64,000 nt of DNA from CBDCFV01 sp965261795. GTDB taxonomy: Bacteria; Chloroflexota; Dehalococcoidia; Lucifugimonadales; UBA3495. A program made the translations under genes and the position numbers. This document shows, piece after piece, positions 49,195 to 57,403 of this stretch; position 1 is the first letter of the stretch; every line of letters begins with the position of its first letter. The stretch lies in contig OZ253476.1 in assembly GCA_965261795.1 (NCBI GenBank), positions 372,001 to 436,000 on the forward strand, written 5' to 3'. The notes under the pieces were generated by a model that was given only the letters and a program-made list of their open reading frames with translations, made no database searches and had not been told where the DNA came from.

Positions 49195-49595
49195 CGCGGT
49201 CTGCCCACGACTGGAGGCTGGCTACTCTCCGGCCTGTATGACGACGCGGCCGCCGGTCCTGACCTGGGGATGCTCAGGTCGTGGCTGTCCAGGAGCCGCA
49301 TACCCACGAGGGGGGTGGCGTCGGCGGCATAGGTATAGACGTGCCGTGGGTGGCCGTCCCAGAGCACGATGATATCGTAGACGTCGAAGAAGGCTTCGCT
49401 CCCGTCGGCCAGAATCGCCGAATCGCGGCTCCGGTAGGCCAACCCCAACTCCGACACGAACGCTGGCGGCAGGGTCAGGTAATCGCTGAAGCCCGTATCG
49501 ACGACGGCCGCAATCTCTCTCACCTGCCCCGTTGGGCCTTCTACCATAATAGGAACGACGGCTTGATGGGTAGCGTCGACGGCCCCCTCTATCAC
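49191..49595 (-). CDS. Clan AA retropepsin-like aspartic protease, cassette copy 2
   Basis: MIEGAVDATHQAVVPIMVEG, then AVVDTGFSDYLTLPP with the DTG catalytic triad, then ILADGSEAFFDVYDIIVLWD and TPLVGMRLLDSHDLSI. The last 20 residues differ from the other copies, and QVRTGGRVVIQAGE in another frame looks like the native end, so a late frameshift is likely. It overlaps copy-2 partner 49592-49909 by 4 bp. Such proteases act as dimers. Confidence 0.78.
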   Translation of the reverse strand: MIEGAVDATHQAVVPIMVEGPTGQVREIAAVVDTGFSDYLTLPPAFVSELGLAYRSRDSAILADGSEAFFDVYDIIVLWDGHPRHVYTYAADATPLVGMRLLDSHDLSIPRSGPAAASSYRPESSQPPVVGRPR

Positions 49596-49909
49596 GCTGT
49601 CCTCCGCAAGGAACCGCCGCCGATACTGGCCAGCGCCCTGTACCCGACCCGCTCACACCAGATATCATAGGCGTCCTGATGCTCTGCCCACAGGCGGTCC
49701 GTTGCGGACAGAAGGTCATCGCCGATGGCCCAATTGCCGGTGTTCACGTCGATGGCGACGACCTCTCCAAGGTGGTCCGCCTCCACCTGTGGGCGAATGT
49801 CCCGCTCGTAGATCTCTTTGCCCAAGCGGGCCGTCTCATCTTTAGGCCGGGATGGGGGCGCGGTGGGCTTGGGTGATTGCGTGGCCTTGCGTGTTTCAGC
49901 GTCCATCAT
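49592..49909 (-). CDS. Small partner protein of the retropepsin cassette, copy 2
   Basis: From MMDAETRKATQSPKP. Core ARLGKEIYERDIRPQVEADH, GEVVAIDVNTGNWAIGDDLL, WCERVGYRALASIGGGSL. It belongs to the same family as 48156-48470 and is coupled to the protease by an ATGA overlap. Confidence 0.75.
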   Translation of the reverse strand: MMDAETRKATQSPKPTAPPSRPKDETARLGKEIYERDIRPQVEADHLGEVVAIDVNTGNWAIGDDLLSATDRLWAEHQDAYDIWCERVGYRALASIGGGSLRRTA

Positions 49910-50063
49910 GCGTCCCCCTTTCAAAGGCGTACTTCTACGCCGTGCATTCTACTCTATTGCGGGGGGAGTAAACCGGGCGGTCATATCGAACCTCTTGAGA
50001 ACTAACTGATTGATATTCATGTGCCTGATGCTCCGCTGGCCGGGGGCCCAAAGACCCGGTTGC

Positions 50064-50831
50064 TCAACTGCCGCGCAGCCGCCGGAGTTCCGCTTCCAGT
50101 TGCGCAGCGCGGGCCTCCGCTGCCTCGGCGCGGGCGACGGCTTGGATGCGGGCGGCGCGTTCGCTCTCGGCGCGATTCCGTTCGCTCTCGAAGGTGGCGA
50201 TGTGCCGGCCCGTCGCCGGGTCGTGCCAAGCCAGTTGACCGTTTTCCCAGCGCAAGTTCAGGTCCAGCGCCGCACTGTACCCCTGCAACACACCGTCCGC
50301 CTGTTCCTCGATAGGGATGGGTTCATAATTGCCCTCTGCCAGCCGGTCGCCTGCCAGTCGGGCGCGGTGGTAGCGCCCCGTCTCGTCGAACCTCCAGTAT
50401 TCGGGTATGCCCAACGCCGCGTAGTCCCGTCTCTTAGCTATCCGGTCAATCCGGCCCGAACTGGGGGACGCTATCTCCAGCACGAAGTCCGGCGGCTTGC
50501 CCTGCTCCGCGATGACGTAGGCGTTGCGGGCCTTGTAGGCCGCCGGGTCCACGTCGAAGGCCACCAGCAGGTCGGGATACCGCAGCCCGGTCATGTCCCG
50601 GGTCAGCGCCAGGCTGAGGTAGTGCTCGCCGGCCACCAGGGTGGTTTCCCGGTTGCCCAGGTGCCGGTTGCCCAAGTGTTGGATCAGATGATGGACGTTG
50701 CCGGTGGGGGTCAGGTGGTCGAAGCTGGTCATGTCGTCGGGCTCGCGTTCCGGCGGGTCGGGAAACTCGAAGTGGCGCAGTGATTTCGGCGACTTGGGGA
50801 GGCCAGTGGTGTTGGCGGTGGTCATGCTCAA
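50064..50831 (-). CDS. Uma2-family (DUF820) putative PD-(D/E)XK endonuclease
   Basis: 255 residues. The Uma2 core is visible: LRYPDLLVAFDV, then PPDFVLEIASPSSGRID (the catalytic D...E-x-x pattern) and KRRDYAALGIPEYWRFD. A C-terminal Ala/Glu/Arg-rich coiled coil (ERNRAESERAARIQAVARAE) is common in the family. These proteins are multi-copy in Cyanobacteria and Chloroflexota; their role is unclear and they are often linked to mobile DNA. It is a single gene without an operon. Confidence 0.9.
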   Translation of the reverse strand: MSMTTANTTGLPKSPKSLRHFEFPDPPEREPDDMTSFDHLTPTGNVHHLIQHLGNRHLGNRETTLVAGEHYLSLALTRDMTGLRYPDLLVAFDVDPAAYKARNAYVIAEQGKPPDFVLEIASPSSGRIDRIAKRRDYAALGIPEYWRFDETGRYHRARLAGDRLAEGNYEPIPIEEQADGVLQGYSAALDLNLRWENGQLAWHDPATGRHIATFESERNRAESERAARIQAVARAEAAEARAAQLEAELRRLRGS

Positions 50832-50879
50832 CCTCCGGGGGTTGGCGACTCTGGGCGGTCAACGGGTGGATGGTGCGGA

Positions 50880-51224
50880 TTATACGCCATCTGACCAAGG
50901 TTGTATGGGCTTGCCCGTGGCGTCTTTCCTGCGCTTTGCGGCGGCGGGCTTCAGGGCGTTCAGGCCCTCCGGCCCGTTGGTGAAGGCCGCGCCGGAGCCG
51001 GCCACGCGGTATTGCAGGTAGTAGCCGGTGATGGCCGAACCGCCGGTGTTCGACGGCTCCGTCCACATCACCGCCAAGCTGCTGGCCGGGGGCGTCCCGA
51101 AGGTGGGCGCGGCGCTGGCGTCAGGAGCGGTGGACTGTGCCAGCGCCGCCGGAACGCCGGAGAACAGCGTCCCCAGGGCAACGACCGCCAGGACCAGAAA
51201 CAGGCCGGTCAGCCGACGCGGCAT
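50880..51224 (-). CDS. Short secreted protein with one Fn3-like domain (truncated family member)
   Basis: 114 residues from MPRRLTGLFLVLAVVALGTL with a signal peptide to AALAQS. One Fn3-type domain follows (LAVMWTEPSNTGGSAITGYY, LQYRVAG). The upstream region GGCGTTCTAGCGTGATGCC is shared with the genes at 47420 and 48799. The IS4 element sits about 25 bp upstream in a G-run and may have removed the promoter. Confidence 0.65.
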   Translation of the reverse strand: MPRRLTGLFLVLAVVALGTLFSGVPAALAQSTAPDASAAPTFGTPPASSLAVMWTEPSNTGGSAITGYYLQYRVAGSGAAFTNGPEGLNALKPAAAKRRKDATGKPIQPWSDGV

Positions 51225-51250
51225 CACGCTAGAACGCCTGTTCCGGGGGG

Positions 51251-52639
51251 GGGCTGACAGGGGTATGTATGGGCTGAAATTGGTCTGAGAGCTTGGAAAA
51301 CGCACGGGAATTCGGCATCTTGGTTGCATTGACGAAACCGGATGCCGGAGGTCTCCCATACGCCTTCCAAGGGAATCCCCCCGGTCAAGCCGGGGGGCAA
51401 GTGTGGCTATCAGATGCAGCAGATGATTGAAACGCATCTACCTAACCTCACTCAGGCTCAATTGTCCGGGCTGGTCCCCGTATCCAGTACGGGGCAGGCT
51501 CTGTGGGTCTGCGGGACTATTCTCGCTGGCAGCGCCTGCCAGAACGCCGTGGCGTCGGCCCTCTCGCCCTGGGGCAGATGGAACAACCTCCGCCAGTATC
51601 TCCGGGAGTGGTTGTACGACGGAAGCGACCGGGCCCGGCCCTGCAAGACCGAACTGGACGTAAGTCTCTGCTTCGCGCCGCTGCTCCGCTGGGTGCTTAC
51701 CTGGTGGCGTTCCGATAGACTGGCCCTGGCGGTTGACCCTACGCTGAAGGGGGACGACACCACCGCCATCGTCATCAGCGTGGTCTACCGCAGTTGCGCC
51801 ATTCCCGTGGCTTGGCGCATCCGGCGCGCCAACAAACCTGAGGCCTGGATGGACCCGATAGTCGAACTGCTGCGGGAACTGGCCCCGGCGGTTCCCAGGG
51901 AAATGACCGTGATTGTGCTGTGTGACCGGGGCCTGGCCAGTCCGAAATTGTGGCAACAGATATGCGCTCAAGGCTGGCATCCCTACATCAGGTATCCGAA
52001 AAACGTTACCTTCTGCGTCGATGGCGGTCGCCGCCTTCCCGCGCGAACCTTCGTTCCCCGCCCGGATACCGGGTGGATTGGGACCGGGACGGCGTTCAGC
52101 AAGGCAACAGTAAAGCGCCGTTGCACGTTGATTGCGGTCTGGTATGTTGAACAAGATGAACCGTGGATCATTTTGACCGACCTTCCGCCGGAGCAGGCGG
52201 GCATGAGTTGGTACGCGCTCCGATTCTGGATTGAGGTGGGGTTCAAGGCGGTCAAGAGTGCCGGATGGCAATGGCAGAGGACGCGGAGGACTGACCCGGC
52301 GCGGATTTCCCGGCATTGGCTCGTGCTGTCGGTGGCGGCTATGCTGACTCTGGCCTATGGGACCAGGGTCGAAGACGCCTTTGACCGCAAGATCTCCCCA
52401 GACAGTCTTCGAACACCTCCAAAGGTGCTGGCGCCCACGCACTGCAGTAGTTGGAGCAGGCCTGGGCGGACAGTCAGCATCATCGGGTACGGCATCTACT
52501 GGCTGAACAAGTTGATGCATCAGGGAAGGCTCTGGCGCCGGGTGTGGCTGCTGCCGGAGCCGTGGCCGGAACCCAAACCCAACTTGAAGATCACCTGCCA
52601 TGCCCCTACATGAAACCCTATACATACCCCTGTCAGCCC
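51251..52639 (+). mobile_element. IS4-family insertion sequence, 1389 bp
   Basis: Terminal repeats GGGCTGACAGGGGTATGTAT at 51251 and the reverse complement ending at 52639. It carries one transposase. The probable parent of MITEs A and B and of the remnant at 41480. Confidence 0.85.
51342..52613 (+). CDS. IS4-family DDE transposase
   Basis: 423 residues. Catalytic positions: Asp in LALAVDPTLKGDDT, Asp in VIVLCDRGLASPKLW, and the Y-x2-R-x3-E-x6-K signature in YALRFWIEVGFKAVK. The true start may be the ATG at 51414. Two dispersed palindromes are inserted in frame near the N-terminus (51377-51398 and 51476-51502, the latter giving PVSSTGQAL). The C-terminus, WLLPEPWPEPKPNL, is also found at 41480. 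Confidence 0.85.
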   Translation: MPEVSHTPSKGIPPVKPGGKCGYQMQQMIETHLPNLTQAQLSGLVPVSSTGQALWVCGTILAGSACQNAVASALSPWGRWNNLRQYLREWLYDGSDRARPCKTELDVSLCFAPLLRWVLTWWRSDRLALAVDPTLKGDDTTAIVISVVYRSCAIPVAWRIRRANKPEAWMDPIVELLRELAPAVPREMTVIVLCDRGLASPKLWQQICAQGWHPYIRYPKNVTFCVDGGRRLPARTFVPRPDTGWIGTGTAFSKATVKRRCTLIAVWYVEQDEPWIILTDLPPEQAGMSWYALRFWIEVGFKAVKSAGWQWQRTRRTDPARISRHWLVLSVAAMLTLAYGTRVEDAFDRKISPDSLRTPPKVLAPTHCSSWSRPGRTVSIIGYGIYWLNKLMHQGRLWRRVWLLPEPWPEPKPNLKITCHAPT

Positions 52640-52730
52640 TCCGGCGGGGAGTATCACGGCGCGCCGCTGGCCGGGGACCGGCTGGATGGCGAGGTCTTGG
52701 GATGACCGTCGGGACTTGTCTGTACTGCCA

Positions 52731-52967
52731 TCAGCCAACCTCGCTTTGCACAGGGATGGGCACGGGGGCTATGGGAGCGATGCCAAGCTCGGCGCACCCT
52801 TGGAGATAGACGTCGATGGAGGTATAAAACTCCTGCTTGACGCCCTCAACGTCGGTCGCCTCGGCGTTGGCGATGGGATACGGGCCGCTGTTGATGACCC
52901 GGGCATGCAGCGCCTCGGCGACATCATCGTACACCACTTCCGCAATGTAGCCCTTGTACTCCAGCAT
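52731..52967 (-). CDS. hicB: HicB-family antitoxin
   Basis: 78 residues: MLEYKGYIAEVVYDDVAEAL HARVIN, then VEGVKQEFYTSIDVYLQGCA, the partial RNase H-like fold of HicB. It follows the hicA remnant directly (the coordinate at 52967 is shared), the usual hicA-hicB order. With its toxin broken it may be an orphan. Confidence 0.82.
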   Translation of the reverse strand: MLEYKGYIAEVVYDDVAEALHARVINSGPYPIANAEATDVEGVKQEFYTSIDVYLQGCAELGIAPIAPVPIPVQSEVG

Positions 52968-53200
52968 CAGTCCACCTCCAATGTTATGCGCTCGATGAAC
53001 CTGGCGAGGTCGCGGACGGTATCGCGCCTCGCCTCGGACCGAGTGTGGGGTCTATGCACGACGATAGAGTTGGAGTCTTTGACATCTGCACCCTGGAACC
53101 GGCTCGTTGGATTATAGTAACTCCCAAGGCGGTCAGCAGCGACTCGATCTCCGCCCACCTGATGTCCGCCGGTGTAGGCGCCGCCCGCATCCGGTCCAGC
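52967..53200 (-). pseudogene. hicA: HicA-family toxin, frameshifted
   Basis: TPADIRWAEIESLLTALGVT and IIQRAGSRV are in one frame; the end, NSIVVHRPHTRSEARRDTV and RDLARFIERITLEVD, is in another, with a shift near 53085. HRPHTRSEARRDTV contains the expected HicA HRPH motif with its conserved His. It is fused upstream to the start of a truncated aspartic protease (cassette copy 3). Confidence 0.75.
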
Positions 53201-53236
53201 GTCCGCCGGTGTCGCCTTGGTATAAGCAGCGTTCAC
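53201..53236 (-). pseudogene. Truncated start of retropepsin cassette copy 3
   Basis: Directly after the small partner gene the sequence gives VNAAYTKATP, similar to the start of the intact protease (VNAAYEAV), then runs into hicA. The protease body is missing. Confidence 0.5.
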
Positions 53237-53562
53237 CACCCCCCTCTGTCACCCGGCGCTCCGCAAGACGCTGCCGCCGAACCTGTATACCCCCGGTGTC
53301 CAACCCGCAATGACCAGACATCAATAGCCTGGGGACGCTGCGTCCGCAGTTGCTCTACTGCTTCACGAAGCTCCTCGCCGATGGCCCAGATTCCGGTGTC
53401 CACGTCGATGGAGACGATCTCCCCATGGTGGTCGGCTTCGACCTTGCGCCGGATGTCGCGCTCGTAGATAGCGTCGCCCAAGCGGGCGATCTCCTCTTTC
53501 GGGCGGGTTGGCGCGGTGGGCCTGGGTGATTGCGTGGCCGCCGGCAGCTCCGCGTCCATCAT
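53233..53562 (-). CDS. Small partner protein of the retropepsin cassette, copy 3
   Basis: MMDAELPAATQSPRPTAPTR, ARLGDAIYERDIRRKVEADH, EIVSIDVDTGIWAIGEEL. The last 20 residues are out of frame: VYRFGGSVLRSAG, the family ending, is in the next frame after a G-run. The frame is otherwise intact. Confidence 0.7.
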   Translation of the reverse strand: MMDAELPAATQSPRPTAPTRPKEEIARLGDAIYERDIRRKVEADHHGEIVSIDVDTGIWAIGEELREAVEQLRTQRPQAIDVWSLRVGHRGYTGSAAASCGAPGDRGGW

Positions 53563-53667
53563 GCGTCCCCCCTTTCCAAGGCGTGCTTCTACGCCATCCT
53601 ACTCTATCGCGGCGGGGGGCGGGACGGCGTGGTCATGGTGGTCACAGGGTTGAACATGATGCCGCGG

Positions 53668-54039
53668 CTACCCCCTTCGTTCTATAGCTACGCGCCCGCG
53701 GTCCTCGACCTCCACGTAAAGGCTGTGGCTATCGAGCAGCGCCATGCCCGCAAGCGGTGTCGGCCCCACCGCGTCGGCTTCGATGTCTCTCGGCATACCG
53801 TCCCACAGTACCGTGACATCGTGGACATTGAAGGTCTCCACGACCCCCTTAGCGAGGGTCGCCTGACTTGGACCCACTAATGGCAGCCTCAACTCGGCGA
53901 CCAACGCCGGGGGCAAGGTCAGAAAACCGTTGTAGCCGGTGTCTATCACAACCTCGATTTCCCGCGCCTCGCCCGCCTGGCCCCGCAGGGGAAGGATTAC
54001 AACGGCTTCATAGGCAGCGTTCACAAGTCCCTCTATCAC
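53668..54039 (-). CDS. Clan AA retropepsin-like aspartic protease, cassette copy 4 (intact)
   Basis: 123 residues: MIEGLVNAAYEAVVILPLRG, EVVIDTGYNGFLTLPPALVA with the DTG, TFNVHDVTVLWDGMPRDIEA, TPLAGMALLDSHSLYVEVED and the end RGRVAIERRG. This is the best-preserved copy and defines the family length. It overlaps the partner stop by 4 bp (54036-54039). Similar proteins are called clan AA aspartic protease, AF_0612 type. Confidence 0.85.
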   Translation of the reverse strand: MIEGLVNAAYEAVVILPLRGQAGEAREIEVVIDTGYNGFLTLPPALVAELRLPLVGPSQATLAKGVVETFNVHDVTVLWDGMPRDIEADAVGPTPLAGMALLDSHSLYVEVEDRGRVAIERRG

Positions 54040-54350
54040 CCGGTCCTCCGCAAGGAACTGCCCCCGAAGTGCCGCAACGTCCGGTATCCGACCCGCATCA
54101 ACCAGACACCGGCGTCCGGGCGCTGCTCCCGTAGACGCTTCGCCGCGGCACTAGCGGTGTCGGCAATGGCGTAGTCCCCGCTGTCCACGTCGATGGCAAT
54201 GGCCTCCCCGAAGTGGTCGGCTTCCACCTTGCGCCGGATGTCGCGCTCGTAGATCTCCTTGCCGAGGCGGGCCGTCTCCTCTTTCGGGCGGGTTGGCGCG
54301 GTGGGCCTGGGTGATTGCGTGGCCTTGGCGCTTTCAGGGTTGTGCATCAT
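54036..54350 (-). CDS. Small partner protein of the retropepsin cassette, copy 4
   Basis: 104 residues from MMHNPESAKATQSPRPTAPT: ARLGKEIYERDIRRKVEADH, EAIAIDVDSGDYAIADTASA, LMRVGYRTLRHFGGSSLRR. The frame is open upstream into a protease fragment without an intervening stop, so a read-through fusion is possible. Confidence 0.78.
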   Translation of the reverse strand: MMHNPESAKATQSPRPTAPTRPKEETARLGKEIYERDIRRKVEADHFGEAIAIDVDSGDYAIADTASAAAKRLREQRPDAGVWLMRVGYRTLRHFGGSSLRRTG

Positions 54351-54597
54351 GCTGCGGGTACCCCTTCGTTCTATAGCTACGCGCCCGCGGTCCTCGATCT
54401 GGATGTTCAGGTTGTGGCTGTCGAGCAGCCGCATACCCACGAGGGGTGTGGCGCCCGTCGCGTAGGTTCTGATGTATCTCGACTCTCCGTCCCAATGCAC
54501 GGTGGCTCTGTAGACATCAAGGGTTGCCGCACTGCCATCGGCCAGGGTCGCCTGGCTTCTGTTGAGAAAGGGAAGTCCCAACTCCATTCTGAACGTC
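54351..54597 (-). pseudogene. C-terminal fragment of another retropepsin cassette protease
   Basis: LGLPFLNRSQATLADGSAAT, VHWDGESRYIRTYATGATPL, VGMRLLDSHNLNIQIEDRGR. The DTG half is missing; its 5' side is replaced by the group II intron remnant. The native stop is lost and the frame continues as TRS into the next partner gene. Confidence 0.7.
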
Positions 54598-54840
54598 AAA
54601 GGCCAAAGTGAAAAGCCCAAGTGGATACAGGTCATGGCAGCCAGGCGGCGCAAGACTCTGGTGGTCTGCCGCTCCTGCCGCCTGAAGGTCCACGGGGGAA
54701 GCTGGAAACCGCGTAAGCAGAAAATAACCACTGGAGAGGCGGATGCGGTGAAAGCCGCACGTCCGGTTCGGAGGGGGGCCGACGGAAAAGTGCTTCGGGC
54801 CATCGGAGTAACTCGCCTGCGGCCTACCCTACAGCGGGAG
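54598..54840 (+). mobile_element. Group II intron 3' remnant (HNH tail of the maturase plus domain V)
   Basis: WIQVMAARRRKTLVVCRSCR LKVHGG is the C-terminal HNH end of group II intron reverse transcriptases. Downstream, 54736-54770 folds as domain V (CGGATGCGG, GAAA-type loop, CCGCACGTCCG, then GTTCG). The catalytic AGC triad reads AGG (base 54739 is G). CCTACCCTAC near 54826-54835 may be the intron end. The intron core and most of the maturase are missing. Confidence 0.7.
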
Positions 54841-54901
54841 AAGGAGCCGGCCGGCGCGGGAAGCTAGGTCCGGTACGGGGAGGCCATCGCTATGTAACTG
54901 T

Positions 54902-55696
54902 TCAGACTTGAGGGGAAGTGAGCAATTGTCGGCAGGCGGTGAGGGGGTTCAAGCCTTGGGCCCGCCAGGTGCCGAAGATTGAGGCCAGTGTCATCTTGGT
55001 GTCAGTGCCCTGGACTGACCGGGTGCCGCCTCTGATCTTCCGGCTGATCACCACCGGGCGCAGGCTGCGCTCGGCGGCGTTGTTGTCCGGCGGCGCTTCC
55101 GGTTCAGCCACGAAGACGAAGAGATCTTTGAGATGGCGTTCAATGCGTCGGCATAGTTTGGCATGGGCGGCCGACGGGGCATCCCGGTAGGGATGGCAGA
55201 GGGCCAGCAGTCGTTGCTCCAGGGCCAATTGGGCAATGCGCCGTTGCTGCCCCGACAGGTGCGAGAAAGCCTTGGCCTGGACATAGACACTGTGGACGGC
55301 GTCGGCCCACTGTACCAGTAGCGCGTCATCGGGGTAGAGGGCGCGCAGGTCGTGGATGTCCCGCAGCAGATGGGCCCAGCAGCGTTGTTTAGGACCGTTG
55401 TAATGGTGGTAGGCGGCGTAGAAGTCGCTGATCAGCACGCCAGCAAACTCCTTGCCTAGGACTTCATCCACCACCGCCTTGCCCCGACCACGCCGCAGGA
55501 AGTACCGCTGGGTGGGCGTGCTGAAGGTCCACACGTAGCCGTTGCGCCCATCCTGCCGCCAACCGGTCTCATCGGCATGGACCACCGGACTGCCTCGGAT
55601 CCGTTCCAGAATGCCCGTCAGTTCAGCCTGGGCCTGGCGAGCCACCCTCTTCGTGGCGTCCGCGATGGCTCCCTGGCTGAGTTGCAGCCCATGCAC
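54902..55696 (-). CDS. IS66 transposase, C-terminal catalytic frame
   Basis: 264 codons: SPVVHADETGWRQDGRNGYV (first Asp), VLISDFYAAYHHYNGPKQRC W (second Asp), and PPDNNAAERSLRPVVISRKI (Glu), the DDE_Tnp_IS66 core. The upstream part lies in another frame. Confidence 0.82.
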   Translation of the reverse strand: MHGLQLSQGAIADATKRVARQAQAELTGILERIRGSPVVHADETGWRQDGRNGYVWTFSTPTQRYFLRRGRGKAVVDEVLGKEFAGVLISDFYAAYHHYNGPKQRCWAHLLRDIHDLRALYPDDALLVQWADAVHSVYVQAKAFSHLSGQQRRIAQLALEQRLLALCHPYRDAPSAAHAKLCRRIERHLKDLFVFVAEPEAPPDNNAAERSLRPVVISRKIRGGTRSVQGTDTKMTLASIFGTWRAQGLNPLTACRQLLTSPQV

Positions 55697-56235
55697 GGCA
55701 TCCAGGTACCACGTATGGTGCGGAAGAGCAGCCGGGCCTCCTCCTTCAGCAAGGCAATCAAGCTCATTACATTGATCCCCAGACGCTGCCGCCCCAGCGC
55801 CACGCCGTCCAGTTGCGCCGGTGGCACACAGCGGCGTTGGCAGCGCGGACAGGTGCGGGCGATGTAAGCGTGCTCGGTTACCTGCACCGGAACCTGGGGC
55901 AGGTCAATCACTTCCCGAGTGCGCTGGGTCCAGCCACCGGACAGCTGAGTTCCACAGTCGAGACACTGTTCCACCGCGTGCTCCACCCGCTGGGTGGGCG
56001 TCATTCGGGTGCGGGCGAAGCCGTGGGGACGGCGTTGGCGCGGCCCTTTGGGCTGGGCCGGTTTCCGGTCGGACTTGGGCTTCAGACCGGGCATCCGACC
56101 CGAGCCCCTGGTTGTGGCCTGCCCTTCCAATTGGGCAATCCGCTTCTCCAACCGCTCGATGATCGCCTGTTGCCGGAGGATAATGGCAATCAGGACATCC
56201 CGGTCGGCAGTCTTGAGGTCAATTTCCGTATCCAT
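55618..56235 (-). CDS. IS66 transposase, N-terminal frame
   Basis: From MDTEIDLKTADRDVLIAIIL: leucine-zipper-like LRQQAIIERLEKRIAQLEGQ, then the zinc finger CLDCGTQLSGG ... CPRCQRRCVPP. The frame leaves the transposase after LLFRTIR; WYLDAVHGLQLSQGAI follows in the other frame, so a one-base loss near 55710 splits the gene. Confidence 0.78.
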   Translation of the reverse strand: MDTEIDLKTADRDVLIAIILRQQAIIERLEKRIAQLEGQATTRGSGRMPGLKPKSDRKPAQPKGPRQRRPHGFARTRMTPTQRVEHAVEQCLDCGTQLSGGWTQRTREVIDLPQVPVQVTEHAYIARTCPRCQRRCVPPAQLDGVALGRQRLGINVMSLIALLKEEARLLFRTIRGTWMPCMGCNSAREPSRTPRRGWLARPRLN

Positions 56236-56323
56236 ACCCACTATATGACATAACCACCACCGGCAGCGCAAGGCCCCCTGAACCCCTTTCGGCCAATTCA
56301 CCTCACCAAGTCTGAACAGTTAC

Positions 56324-56388
56324 ATCGCTATATCTGCGATGGCCTCCCTTATGTTCCAGTCCAGATAATATGAGGGTTCTTTTGGCAT
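56324..56388 (-). pseudogene. 5' end of the third gene of the CBASS operon, cut by IS66
   Basis: ATG at 56388 with an excellent ribosome binding site (GGAGGT, 5 bp upstream), encoding MPKEPSYYLDWNIREAIADI A before the IS66 target duplication. It is on the same strand as the nucleotidyltransferase, 92 bp downstream. No credible continuation is found beyond the IS. The family cannot be told. Confidence 0.55.
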
Positions 56389-56480
56389 TTAACCTCCGGT
56401 GGTCCAGTAGGCCATCGTCAGAGTGCCCAACGGTTCGTGGAGACAGAACATGGGTGTGACTGCCGCAAAAATCTCGGTCA

Positions 56481-57384
56481 TCACACCCTTATCCTGCTTT
56501 TCCCGAAGTTGTTGCCGACCAACCGACGCCATATTCTTATGGATTCTTCGATTGAAGGGGATTTCAGGGCTTCCTGGGCAATTTGAGCATGAGAATGAAC
56601 CCGCTCCCTGAAATAAGTGTACCTCTCCTGGTTCCAGTGTCGGTTGAAATCCTCCGATGGCAGCGCCGGGTTTATTATCTCCGGCATCGCCTCATGCCGC
56701 TGCAGATAGCGGTCCATCCTGGTAAGTACGGTGGTTAGAGTGTCCGCTACTGTTCCCACCGCTTCCTCGCCCCGGTCAGAAGGGTGTATAGCCTTACCGG
56801 CCAGCGTGGTCAGCAAGATAGACTTGGCTATGTAGTTGTCTTGACGATCTCTTACGAACTTGAGCAATCTCACCACTCGTTTCAGGTTGACTCTGGTTAT
56901 CCGACTCTGTTCTGAGAACCAGTTGCGGTAACCCGTACCATCCGTCTCCTCGAAGTCGTTCGACTCCCGGTTGCAGATGAAGTGTCCCCCCCTGCCAAGT
57001 GACGCGGGGAACCACGTCAAGGTGAAAATCCCTGGCGTAGTTCAGGGTAATACAGCGGATGCCGAGTTTGATCTTGTCGGTGAAGTTGTGGTTCCGAGCC
57101 AGTGTGTCCCACAGCGCATCCAGGTAATCCCTGGCCTTCCAATTGGAGTTAGGGTTCATTACGACCTGGATGTCAGCGTCGTATTCATCATCCTCGTTCA
57201 CAGGCTTCACCAAGGTATCCAGGCCGTAGGAGCCCTGCCGGTCAATGTTCTGATAGCCGGTCAGATGCGATTTCATGTGGCAATTTACGTCTCGCACGCT
57301 GATCTGTAAACGGTGAAGCCGATCCTGGTTGAGGTTTACTTCGTCCCGGAGGAACTCCCGGAACTGGCGGTTATTCTTGGTCAA
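56481..57384 (-). CDS. CD-NTase (CBASS cyclic oligonucleotide synthase), one-base frameshift
   Basis: About 300 residues in two frames. The nucleotidyltransferase motif is QGSYGLDTLVKPVNEDDEYD ADIQVVM (GS, then D-x-D), with the third Asp in DFHLDVVPRV. The frame breaks at a run of seven C (56986-56992, plus strand); with six, WQGG would join HFICNRESNDFEE and continue to GNNFGKSRIRV. It should make a cyclic di- or trinucleotide that activates the neighbouring phospholipase on phage infection. It starts 19 bp after capV. Either a true mutation, a slippery contingency tract or an assembly indel. Confidence 0.82.
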
Positions 57385-57403
57385 TCCCCTTTCTCCTTGA
57401 CGG

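Larger units (their letters stand above)
54894..56323 (-). mobile_element. IS66-family insertion sequence, 1430 bp
   Basis: Inverted ends GTAACTGTTCAGACTTG (54894) and its reverse complement ending at 56323, with a perfect 8-bp target duplication ATCGCTAT (54886-54893 and 56324-56331). Only the TnpC-type transposase is present; TnpA and TnpB are absent. It interrupts a gene downstream of the CBASS nucleotidyltransferase. Confidence 0.92.

Noticed and set aside
54036..54803. Single 255-residue protein
   Set aside because: The first third is antisense of the intron remnant; the rest is a protease fragment fused to a separate, coupled partner gene.
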